Assembly: GCA_964368605.1 (NCBI GenBank)
Contig: CAYJBP010000074.1
Span: 1-12,421 of the forward strand
DNA: 12,421 bases
DNA from: CAYJBP01 sp964368605
Lineage (GTDB): Bacteria; Bacillota; Dehalobacteriia; UBA4068
Reading direction: 5' to 3'
Positions within the stretch are counted from its first letter, which is position 1. The number at the start of each line of letters is the position of its first letter. Positions 1 through 6,207 of this stretch are shown piece after piece. The notes beneath the pieces were generated by a model that worked only from the letters and a program-made list of their open reading frames with translations, was not told where the DNA came from and ran no database searches. Made by a program: the position numbers and the translations under genes.

Positions 1-2
1 AC

Positions 3-1649
3 TATGATCAGGGGCAAAAATTTACGGCTGCCCGCGGGCTTAGCCTAGCCGAGATTGCCGCCTTAATGCCCAAGCGTGATCCGCATCCGTTAGCAGCAAT
101 TGTTAATGGGGTTTTGCAAGAGCTGGACTATCATTTACATATCGATAGCGAGATTATTTGGCTGGATTATCGTTCGGGCAGTGGCTATCGCATTTATAAG
201 CGCGGCCTGCTTTTTTTGCTATTAGTAGCCTTAAAAGAATTGTACCCCGATTGGCAATTATGGGTTAGCCATTCCCTAGAGCAGGGCATGTTTTGCTTAA
301 TCGAAGGCCAGGATAAAATTGATGAGCCGGTAGTTAGCGCCATTGAAAATAGAATGAAGGAATTGGTGGCGCAAGGCTTACCGATTAGTTTAAGCCAAAT
401 TGCCAAGGATGATGCGGTAAACTTCTTTTTGGCCGAAGGCAAAAAAGATAAGGCCGATTTGCTGGCCTTGCGTAAAAATTCCCAGCTAAACTTATATACT
501 ATTAGCACCGAAAAAATTAAAGTAAGCGAATACTTTTTTGGGCGCATGGTAAAAAATACCGCTTTGCTTAATAATTTTAGCCTGCAGGCTTTTGATAAAG
601 GGCTAATTCTAAACCTGCCATCACGCAACTTTATGGGCATTGAGGAAAAGCGCAGCTATAAAGTGCCTTATGGCATGCAGGATACTTTAAACGAACATCA
701 TAAATGGTTACATATGCAAGGGATATCCACAATTAGCGACTTGAATAACTTGGTAGAAAAAGGTAAGTTTTCCGAACTGGTTTTGATTTCCGAGGTTATG
801 CAAGAGCGCAAGCTAAGCTTAATAGCCGATTCGATTTATGCCAATTATCCCGAATTGCGTTTGGTTTTGATTGCCGGGCCATCATCTTCGGGGAAAACCA
901 CGTTTACCAGGCGTTTAGAAATTCAGTTGCAGGCCTTGGGTATTAAGCCGATTGCTATTTCGATGGATGATTATTTTCATGATCGTGATAAAACCCCACT
1001 TGATGCCGATGGCAAGCCCGATTATGAGGGGGTGGCCGCAATGGAGCTTGATTTGTTCAATAGGCAGCTAGCTGCCTTAATTGCCGGCCAGGAAGTAGTA
1101 TTGCCGCATTATGATTTTATTGCCGGCAAAAGAGCGCCGGAGGGCAAAACTTGCCGCCTGGGCGAAAACCAAATTATCATCGTGGAGGGGATTCATGCCC
1201 TTAACGAAAGTATTACCCAATCGATACCCAAGAGCAAAAAGCGCAAAATTTTTGTATCGGCCCTAACCCAGTTAAACCTAGACCAATACAATCCAATTGC
1301 CACATCGGATAATCGCCTGCTAAGGCGCATGGCAAGGGATATGAAGTTTAGAGGCCAAACCCCGGCCAATACTTTAGATCATTGGGAGTTTGTGCGGCGA
1401 GGCGAGCATCGCAATATTTTCCCCTATCAGGAAGAAGCCGATTATTTCTTCAACTCGGCCTTGGTATATGAAATAGCAGTATTGCGCCCCTATTTGGAAG
1501 AGGAGCTCCAAAAAATAAGCTCCGATATGCCGGCTTATATAGAGGCCAGACGCCTACTACGTTTTATTCAATACTTTAAACCGGCCAAAACCGATTGCAT
1601 ACCCAAAAACTCAATTCTACAAGAATTTTTGGGCGAAAGTTGTTTTTAA
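3..1649 (+). CDS. Nucleoside (uridine) kinase-like protein, 5'-truncated by the window edge
   Basis: P-loop kinase of the uridine kinase/phosphoribulokinase family in its long form, with an N-terminal TGS/threonyl-tRNA-synthetase-like part. It is expected to phosphorylate a nucleoside such as uridine in the cytoplasm, but the substrate is not certain. The frame is open from base 3 to the first ATG at 66. The residues coded upstream (GLSLAEIAAL, then the VNG segment after the ATG) look like the TGS-type N-terminus of this family, so the true start is probably a little left of the window. Counting from the ATG at 66: an SAD-like motif HSLEQGMFC at 69-77, Walker A GPSSSGKTT at 271-279 and DDYF at 301-304. 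The TAA at 1647-1649 is followed at once by a terminator. It is convergent with the minus operon and probably unrelated to it. Family call is firm; substrate is inferred. Confidence 0.85.
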   Translation, partial: YDQGQKFTAARGLSLAEIAALMPKRDPHPLAAIVNGVLQELDYHLHIDSEIIWLDYRSGSGYRIYKRGLLFLLLVALKELYPDWQLWVSHSLEQGMFCLIEGQDKIDEPVVSAIENRMKELVAQGLPISLSQIAKDDAVNFFLAEGKKDKADLLALRKNSQLNLYTISTEKIKVSEYFFGRMVKNTALLNNFSLQAFDKGLILNLPSRNFMGIEEKRSYKVPYGMQDTLNEHHKWLHMQGISTISDLNNLVEKGKFSELVLISEVMQERKLSLIADSIYANYPELRLVLIAGPSSSGKTTFTRRLEIQLQALGIKPIAISMDDYFHDRDKTPLDADGKPDYEGVAAMELDLFNRQLAALIAGQEVVLPHYDFIAGKRAPEGKTCRLGENQIIIVEGIHALNESITQSIPKSKKRKIFVSALTQLNLDQYNPIATSDNRLLRRMARDMKFRGQTPANTLDHWEFVRRGEHRNIFPYQEEADYFFNSALVYEIAVLRPYLEEELQKISSDMPAYIEARRLLRFIQYFKPAKTDCIPKNSILQEFLGESCF

Positions 1650-1657
1650 TAAAAAAA

Positions 1658-1700
1658 GGGGCTGTCGCAAAAAATCTGCGCCAGCCCTAAAAGTTTTTTT
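1658..1700. terminator. Bidirectional rho-independent terminator
   Basis: GGGCTG (1659-1664) pairs with CAGCCC (1682-1687) and the inner CGCA (1666-1669) pairs with TGCG (1677-1680), with one T/C mismatch between the two helices. A T-rich run follows at 1694-1700. On the other strand the same stem is followed by a run of Ts (the As at 1651-1657). It can therefore end both the plus-strand nucleoside kinase and the minus-strand four-gene operon, which stops at 1735. Confidence 0.85.
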
Positions 1701-1701
1701 G

Positions 1702-1725
1702 GTTCTTTTTTTTCAAAAAAAGAAC
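1702..1725. repeat. AT-rich perfect inverted repeat between convergent genes
   Basis: GTTC followed by seven Ts (1702-1712) is exactly complementary to seven As followed by GAAC (1715-1725), with a 2-base loop. It lies between the minus operon's last stop codon and the GC-rich terminator stem, so minus transcripts meet it first. It may assist termination or protect the mRNA 3' end. It is too AT-rich to be a strong terminator alone. Confidence 0.6.
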
Positions 1726-1734
1726 AAGATTTTA

Positions 1735-2382
1735 TTAATCCAAGCAGGTAGTAAACTGCTCAACGCCCATTTCAAAGCTGGTTAATACCGGCTTTTCGAT
1801 ATGGCCTAAAATAGACATCAACTTAAACATGCTGCCTTGAGCCAATACAATAACATCATTGGTCTCGGCGGCTTTTTCTACAGCGGCAATAACCAAAGCA
1901 TCATGCTTGGGCTTGTCGTTTTCGATTAATAAGGCCTCGTAAGCACCCTCTACAAAGCAAGGGGTTACTACGGTGCCTTCGCCACCAAAGCTTTCTACCA
2001 AACGGCAAGAAGGGCCAACGGTAGAAATAGCAGTGGCAATAACAGCAATTTTTTTGCCCAGCTCATTAGCTTTTTTGGCCATCGGAGCATCTACTTTAAT
2101 AATCGGAATATTAATCGATTGGGCAACATAATCGGCGCATTCGCCATAAGAGCTGCACTGATTTAAAATTGCATCCGCACCCAAATCCTCGGCAATTTTA
2201 GCATATTGCAAAAAACGCTGACGAGCATTATTGCTAATGCCTTTATGAGCCAAAGCCTCGGTGATTAAGCTATCATCAATGATATTGATTAACTGAATAT
2301 CCGGGCAATATTTGGCAAATAAGGCCTTTAAATCCTCTACCGAATATAAAAAGGTATGGATAATCGCTACTTTTTTAGACAT
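1735..2382 (-). CDS. Asp/Glu/hydantoin racemase-like protein
   Basis: A 215-residue cytoplasmic protein with the size and pattern of the Asp/Glu racemase superfamily, which includes maleate isomerase, arylmalonate decarboxylase and hydantoin racemase. Such enzymes use two opposed cysteines on two similar half-domains. The first is visible as C76 in NQCSSYGE. The second-half motif, usually a small residue followed by Cys after a hydrophobic strand, reads VIVLAQGS here (residues 177-184), so the second cysteine appears to be missing. C126 and C142 are other cysteines but not in the expected place. The start is set by AGGAGG 7 bases upstream. It is the last gene of the minus operon, 34 bases after the tartrate dehydrogenase-like gene. 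It could be a racemase, isomerase or decarboxylase of a hydroxy or dicarboxylic acid; the substrate is unknown. Confidence 0.7.
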   Translation of the reverse strand: MSKKVAIIHTFLYSVEDLKALFAKYCPDIQLINIIDDSLITEALAHKGISNNARQRFLQYAKIAEDLGADAILNQCSSYGECADYVAQSINIPIIKVDAPMAKKANELGKKIAVIATAISTVGPSCRLVESFGGEGTVVTPCFVEGAYEALLIENDKPKHDALVIAAVEKAAETNDVIVLAQGSMFKLMSILGHIEKPVLTSFEMGVEQFTTCLD

Positions 2383-2416
2383 GAACTTTCCTCCTAAAAT
2401 TTCTTAATTGGGCTGC

Positions 2417-3478
2417 TTAGCTTAATTTAGCGCAAACAGCAGTACCGATATCGGCAGTATGGGCATTGCCGCCCAAATCGGGCGATAAGGTTTTGCCTTC
2501 TACCAAAACGGCTTCGATGGCTTTAATGATTTTTTCTTCCCATTCGGGATAGCCTAAATGGGTAAGCATTTGGCCGGCTGTCCAAATGGCGGCCAAAGGA
2601 TTGGATTTGCCTTGGCCGGCAATATCCGGAGCCGAACCATGAATAGGCTCGAACATCGAGGGGAATTCGCGCTCGGGGTTTAAGTTGGCACCTGCGGCCA
2701 AGCCCATGCCGCCGGCAATGGCAGCGCCCAAGTCGGTTAAAATATCGCCGAATAAATTAGATGTTACCACAACCTGGAAACGGCCGGGATCTTTAACCAT
2801 AAACATGCTGGCAGCATCTACCATATAAGAATAGGTTTTGATTTCCGGATATTCGGCAGCAACTTCTTTAAATACTTTATCCCAAAAAACCATCGAATAG
2901 TTAAGGGCATTACCCTTAGATACGCTGGTTACGGTTTTGCCTTCTTTTTTAGCTAATTCAAAGGCATAACGAATAACTCTTTCGGTGCCTTTACGGGTAA
3001 ATACACCGGTTTGTAAGGCCACTTCGCGCTCGGTATCGGCAAAGAGAAAATCGCCGGCGCCGGCATATTCGCCTTCGGAGTTTTCGCGGATAAAGGTCAT
3101 TTGAATATCTTCTTTTTTAGCATCTTTTAAAGGGCAAGGAGCGCCATCTAAAAGCACTACCGGGCGCAAATTAATATATTGATCAAAGCCCTTACGGATT
3201 TTTAAAAGCAAATCCCATAAAGAAATATGATCAGGCACACCGGGATAACCAACCGCACCTAAGAAAATAGCATCGGTTTTGGCTAATTCTTCCATGCCAT
3301 TATCGGCCATCATTTTGCCATGCTTAAGATAATACTCACAGCCCCAATCATAGGTGGTAAAATCAAAATTGATGCGTTCATCAATTTTGGCAATATGCTC
3401 AAGAACTTTTATGCCCTCATCGCAAACCTCTACACCAATGCCATCGCCGGGGATAACTGCTATTTTATAAGTTGTCAT
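2417..3478 (-). CDS. Tartrate/D-malate dehydrogenase-family beta-decarboxylating dehydrogenase
   Basis: A 353-residue member of the isocitrate/isopropylmalate dehydrogenase superfamily: NAD-dependent oxidation of a 2-hydroxyacid, often with beta-decarboxylation. The N-terminal IPGDGIG (residues 9-15), the PDHISLW segment (82-88) with GFDQYINLRPV, and RENSEGEY (131-138) place it nearer to the TtuC/DmlA (tartrate or D-malate) branch than to LeuB. Expected catalytic residues are present: Y138, K188, and metal-binding D221, D245 and D249. The C-terminal FEPIHGSAPDIAG segment is normal. Length fits the family. An AAGGAAGG ribosome binding site sits about 7 bases before the ATG, 27 bases after the PGK-like gene. 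Likely substrates are (R)-malate, a tartrate or a related C4-C5 hydroxyacid; which one cannot be told. With the racemase-like gene next to it, it may serve catabolism of a chiral C4 acid. Confidence 0.82.
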   Translation of the reverse strand: MTTYKIAVIPGDGIGVEVCDEGIKVLEHIAKIDERINFDFTTYDWGCEYYLKHGKMMADNGMEELAKTDAIFLGAVGYPGVPDHISLWDLLLKIRKGFDQYINLRPVVLLDGAPCPLKDAKKEDIQMTFIRENSEGEYAGAGDFLFADTEREVALQTGVFTRKGTERVIRYAFELAKKEGKTVTSVSKGNALNYSMVFWDKVFKEVAAEYPEIKTYSYMVDAASMFMVKDPGRFQVVVTSNLFGDILTDLGAAIAGGMGLAAGANLNPEREFPSMFEPIHGSAPDIAGQGKSNPLAAIWTAGQMLTHLGYPEWEEKIIKAIEAVLVEGKTLSPDLGGNAHTADIGTAVCAKLS

Positions 3479-3505
3479 CTGTTTACCTTCCTTTTTATAG
3501 CCTAC

Positions 3506-4768
3506 TTATTTAACATCATTGCCAAATTTTTTGGCAGCATGGCGCAAAGCCTTTACTACCGGTAATTCTTCGCCGGTTAAAAAGCGGATTAAAGCGCCGC
3601 CGCCGGTGCAAATATAGTTGATAAGCTCGGTTTTTTCATAACGCTTGGTAGCGGTAATGCTATCGCCGCCGCCGATTACGGTATAGGCTTCGGTAGCACC
3701 TAAGGCTTCCCAAACACCCTTGGTGCCGTATTCGGTAGCTTCTTGCTCGAATACACCCATCGGGCCGTTTACAAATACGGTTTTGGCTTTGGCTATGGCT
3801 TCTTGATAGGTTTTGGTGCTGGCAGCACCAATATCAAGCAAGCAGGCATCGGCCGGGATAGCACCAATGGCGGCTTCTTTTCTTATGCCATCTACAACAT
3901 AGGCCAAATCCTCGGGCAGGGTGATTTTATCGGCATACTTTTCGTAAATAACTTTAGCTTTGTCGATATACTCACCATAATTAGAATCGAGGATAAACTT
4001 CATGCTGCCGCTGCCGATTTCCTTGCCGGCTGCTGCCAGTAAAATATTGGCTACCAAGCCGCCGGTTAAAACTTGATCGGCTACGCCGCCTGCTAAAACG
4101 GTTTCCATCATCATAAAGGCATCGGAGATTTTAGCACCGCCCAAAACAAAAACGCAAGGGCGCTCCGGTGCTTCCATTAAGGAAGAAATTACGCTAAATT
4201 CTTTATCAAATAAATGGCCCATAGCCGAAGGCAATACTTGCTCAAAACCGCATAAGCTGGGCTGATCCCTATGAGCAGCCGCAAAAGCATCGCAAACATA
4301 AAGATCGGCCAAAGGTGCTAGGCGGCTAACCAAATAGGTTTTGGCTTGCTCTTCATGGCTTAATTTAAGTTTCATTTCAAAGAGGGTTTGCTCTTCGCCA
4401 ATATAGCGTACATTATCCAAAAGAATAATTTCGCCGCTTTGCATATCCTTGATGGCTTGCTGGGCGGTTGGGCCGCAAACATCGTCGATAAACTTAACAT
4501 CTTGCTTGAGCAAATCGCTTAAAACGGCGGCATGGGGGCGGGTGGTATAAAAGTTTTTATACTCGATATCGCTGCCCTGATGTGCCATTAATACCAGCTT
4601 TGCACCCTTATCGGCCATATAGCGTAAGGTAGGCACGCAGGCTTCGATACGCGCGATGCTTTTTAGCTTGCCGGTGGCATGGTCTACGGGTTGATTAATA
4701 TCAACCCGTACCAGTACCGTTTTATCTTGTAAATTAAATTCTTCTAGGGTATTAATACCAAAATGCAT
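3506..4768 (-). CDS. pgk: Archaeal-type phosphoglycerate kinase homologue
   Basis: A 420-residue PGK-fold kinase. PGKs move phosphate between a 1-acyl-phosphate (1,3-bisphosphoglycerate) and ADP. Visible motifs: RVDIN (21-25), LDNVRY (117-122) with R121, CDAFAAAHRDQPS (159-171) with R167, FVLGGAKISD, nucleotide-site GGGDS (366-370) and TGGGA (388-392). The AHQG motif and the AAAHR.QPSL..F..VLPSA segment resemble archaeal PGKs more than the usual bacterial SHLGRP type. The substrate-site GRP motif reads GSD here (65-67), so the conserved arginine is gone. An in-frame ATG at 4789 would overlap the GAPDH gene; the ATG at 4768 is chosen because GGAGGG sits 6 bases before it and it begins one base after the GAPDH stop codon, suggesting coupled translation. 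It could be a true PGK or one tuned to another acyl-phosphate. Confidence 0.85.
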   Translation of the reverse strand: MHFGINTLEEFNLQDKTVLVRVDINQPVDHATGKLKSIARIEACVPTLRYMADKGAKLVLMAHQGSDIEYKNFYTTRPHAAVLSDLLKQDVKFIDDVCGPTAQQAIKDMQSGEIILLDNVRYIGEEQTLFEMKLKLSHEEQAKTYLVSRLAPLADLYVCDAFAAAHRDQPSLCGFEQVLPSAMGHLFDKEFSVISSLMEAPERPCVFVLGGAKISDAFMMMETVLAGGVADQVLTGGLVANILLAAAGKEIGSGSMKFILDSNYGEYIDKAKVIYEKYADKITLPEDLAYVVDGIRKEAAIGAIPADACLLDIGAASTKTYQEAIAKAKTVFVNGPMGVFEQEATEYGTKGVWEALGATEAYTVIGGGDSITATKRYEKTELINYICTGGGALIRFLTGEELPVVKALRHAAKKFGNDVK

Positions 4769-4769
4769 A

Positions 4770-5801
4770 TTAATCCCTCCACTTACCAATGCCTAAGTAT
4801 TTATTGGTTAATTCGGTGGCTTCATGGCCATCTTTTTGTAAACCTAAAGAAGCACGAACGGCATCAATGGTTTCGGGGATGGTAACAGCCTCTTGAGGAA
4901 TATTGATGGCAAACATGATATCATTGCCGCTTTCTACGATGGTATCGGTCCATAAAGCGATTTCGTACATATCGCCACGGGGATTGCCCAAATCACGAGC
5001 ATAGCGGAATAAAGAAGCATTGCCCAAGAAGCCTTCGTCCAAGGATACTAAGCGAATGCGGGGATGCTTTTTAAAAGCTTCCAAAGCTTGCTCTTTGGTG
5101 ATTTTTTCTTTACCGCTTACTAAGCAGGTAATGATATGGCCATGGGTTACAGGGGTATGAACCAAAATGCCGGTAGCTTCAACATGGGGCATAATGGTCA
5201 TTAAGTCTTCGGCTTGATGCGAAGGAGCTTTGTCTACTTTTAAAGCATTGGTTAAACCGCGATGATAATCGCCGGGATCGGCAAAACGACGGATGATGGT
5301 AATAGCGGTTTTGGTTACGCCATATTCTTTATCTAAGCAATCGATAGCACGGATTAAACCGGTAGTATTGCAGGAAGTTAGCTTTAAGTAATCTACGCCA
5401 ACGCCTTTATCATAGTTAGCATAACCATGGAAGAAAACATCAGCAATGGCATTCTTTTCGCCGCCTTGGAAAACAGCTTTAACGCCTAATTTTTCATAAA
5501 CTTCTTTATTTTTGGCGCCAACGCCGCCGGGAGCGCTATCCAAAATGATATCGCATTTTTTGATCATATCTTCAAAGCTGCCGCAAACGGGGATATTAAG
5601 GGCATCAAAAGCTGCCTTGTCGGCGCCATCTACTAAGTATAAGGAATAGGGCATGCCTTTTTCTTTTAAAGCACGAACCGAAAGAGTAGGAGCAATGTCG
5701 GCAACGCCGATTAATTCCATATCCTCTTGTAATGCAACGCCGTCGGCCAAACGCTGACCGATAATACCATAACCTGCTACCCCAACTTTAATCTTTGCCA
5801 T
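4770..5801 (-). CDS. gap: Type II (archaeal-like) glyceraldehyde-3-phosphate dehydrogenase homologue
   Basis: A 343-residue NAD(P)-dependent phosphorylating aldehyde dehydrogenase of the archaeal GAPDH class. The Rossmann motif GYGIIGQR (10-17) opens the protein. The catalytic cysteine is C144 in SCNTTGL, and RRFADPGD (171-178) and HTPVTHGH (215-222) match class landmarks. Where archaeal enzymes typically read PSHHGPD, this one reads PSHQAED (193-199), a change near the substrate site. An ATG at 5846 exists upstream, but ATG 5801 with GGAGG 8 bases before it gives MAKIKVGVAGYG, the normal family N-terminus. It is the first gene of the minus operon, followed after one base by the PGK-like gene. 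It would produce an acyl-phosphate for that kinase. The substrate may be glyceraldehyde-3-phosphate or a related phospho-aldehyde. Confidence 0.87.
   Translation of the reverse strand: MAKIKVGVAGYGIIGQRLADGVALQEDMELIGVADIAPTLSVRALKEKGMPYSLYLVDGADKAAFDALNIPVCGSFEDMIKKCDIILDSAPGGVGAKNKEVYEKLGVKAVFQGGEKNAIADVFFHGYANYDKGVGVDYLKLTSCNTTGLIRAIDCLDKEYGVTKTAITIIRRFADPGDYHRGLTNALKVDKAPSHQAEDLMTIMPHVEATGILVHTPVTHGHIITCLVSGKEKITKEQALEAFKKHPRIRLVSLDEGFLGNASLFRYARDLGNPRGDMYEIALWTDTIVESGNDIMFAINIPQEAVTIPETIDAVRASLGLQKDGHEATELTNKYLGIGKWRD
4775..4780 (-). promoter_or_regulatory. Ribosome binding site inside the GAPDH 3' end, deciding the PGK start
   Basis: GGAGGG on the minus strand lies within the last codons of the GAPDH-like gene and 6 bases before the ATG at 4768. 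This fixes the PGK start and argues against the upstream in-frame ATG at 4789, which would lie before this site. Confidence 0.8.
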
Positions 5802-5809
5802 AAAAATAA

Positions 5810-5814
5810 CCTCC
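5810..5814 (-). promoter_or_regulatory. Ribosome binding site deciding the GAPDH start
   Basis: GGAGG on the minus strand, 8 bases before the ATG at 5801. The alternative ATG at 5846 lies right at the predicted transcript start and would add 15 residues unlike the family. Confidence 0.85.
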
Positions 5815-5825
5815 AAAAATTTTTT

Positions 5826-5846
5826 TAGTACATTTAGGTAGTACAT
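5826..5846. repeat. 8-bp direct repeat at the minus-operon start site (possible operator)
   Basis: TAGTACAT occurs at 5826-5833 and again at 5839-5846, a 13-bp period; each copy holds the self-complementary core GTAC. The pair lies at the predicted +1 to +21 of the minus-strand transcript, where a repressor would block initiation. The role is inferred from position only. Confidence 0.4.
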
Positions 5847-5853
5847 GCTCTAA

Positions 5854-5883
5854 ATTATAATATTTTTTGCTTGGTGCTGTCAA
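5854..5883 (-). promoter_or_regulatory. Sigma-A promoter of the minus operon
   Basis: On the minus strand TTGACA (5883-5878) and TATAAT (5859-5854), both exact consensus, are separated by 18 bases. Transcription would begin near 5847, giving a leader of about 45 bases before the GAPDH start. A/T tracts at 5905-5912 and 5918-5932 lie upstream and could act like an UP element or bend DNA. Confidence 0.82.
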
Positions 5884-6023
5884 TAACTAAATTGACTATT
5901 CTGCAAAATTTTACTGATTTTTTTTAAAAAAAGAGCTGAATTTTTATTATTTTTTTAAATCCAATCTTATGATGCGCTTTTTTATGCTTAAAACTCGCAA
6001 AATAATGCTTGTTTCTGTTTGGC

Positions 6024-6029
6024 TATAAT
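6024..6029 (+). promoter_or_regulatory. Possible -10 element for the plus operon
   Basis: TATAAT is exact, but no convincing -35 lies 16-18 bases upstream (that stretch is near AATAAT) and there is no TGn extension. If used, transcription would start near 6036, just ahead of the palindrome, leaving a leader of about 170 bases. Weaker candidates, such as TTGAAA at 6118 with no good partner, are no better. Confidence 0.25.
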
Positions 6030-6054
6030 TATAAAGACAAATTTAGATATTAAT

Positions 6055-6074
6055 TAATAATGTGGACATTATTA
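6055..6074. promoter_or_regulatory. Perfect 20-bp palindrome, probable operator
   Basis: TAATAATGT, two central Gs, then ACATTATTA: nine perfectly paired bases each side. A 2-base centre is too tight for an RNA hairpin, so a dimeric DNA-binding protein site is more likely. The TGT..ACA core resembles GntR-type operators in general form, though the regulator is not in the window. It lies between the two operons, about 130 bases before the methyltransferase gene and downstream of the TATAAT at 6024. Confidence 0.55.
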
Positions 6075-6207
6075 TTCAAGCCAAAGAGCTAATGTAATTT
6101 TTATGCTAATTTTTGCCTTGAAAATACATGATAAGCAATAACAATTATGATATATTTATATTGTTTAGCCCTATTATAAGAAGAATTATTTTGATGGGAG
6201 AGAGATT

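Larger units (their letters stand above)
5884..6207. other. AT-rich divergent intergenic region
   Basis: More than 300 bases without a gene between the two divergent operons. It is very AT-rich, with long A/T runs (T8A7 at 5918-5932 and the T-rich run 5941-5957), one strong palindrome at 6055-6074 and a TATAAT at 6024. I saw no cobalamin-box sequence, no T-box or other recognisable riboswitch, no small ORF with a good ribosome binding site and no tRNA. It probably holds the promoter and operator of the plus operon. No regulator gene lies within the window. Confidence 0.6.

Noticed and set aside
1658..1725. Insertion-sequence end or transposon remnant
   Set aside because: Inverted repeats here are adjacent hairpins with T tracts, explained by termination of convergent genes; no transposase remnant is near.
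2417..3478. 3-isopropylmalate dehydrogenase (LeuB) of leucine synthesis
   Set aside because: The PDHISLW and GFDQYINLRP segments fit the tartrate/D-malate branch, and no leuA, C or D gene is adjacent.
4769..4789. Upstream ATG (4789) as PGK start
   Set aside because: It lies before the GGAGGG site and overlaps GAPDH; ATG 4768 has proper spacing.
5802..5846. Upstream ATG (5846) as GAPDH start
   Set aside because: It falls at the predicted transcript start, has no ribosome binding site, and adds residues unlike the family.
5979..6107. Repeated TTTTTATGCT (5979-5988 and 6098-6107)
   Set aside because: Ten-base direct repeat in very AT-rich DNA, 119 bases apart; could be chance, with no symmetry or promoter relation.
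5884..6207. Cobalamin riboswitch before the methyltransferase operon
   Set aside because: Region is AT-rich; no B12-box-like sequence or compact GC stems seen.
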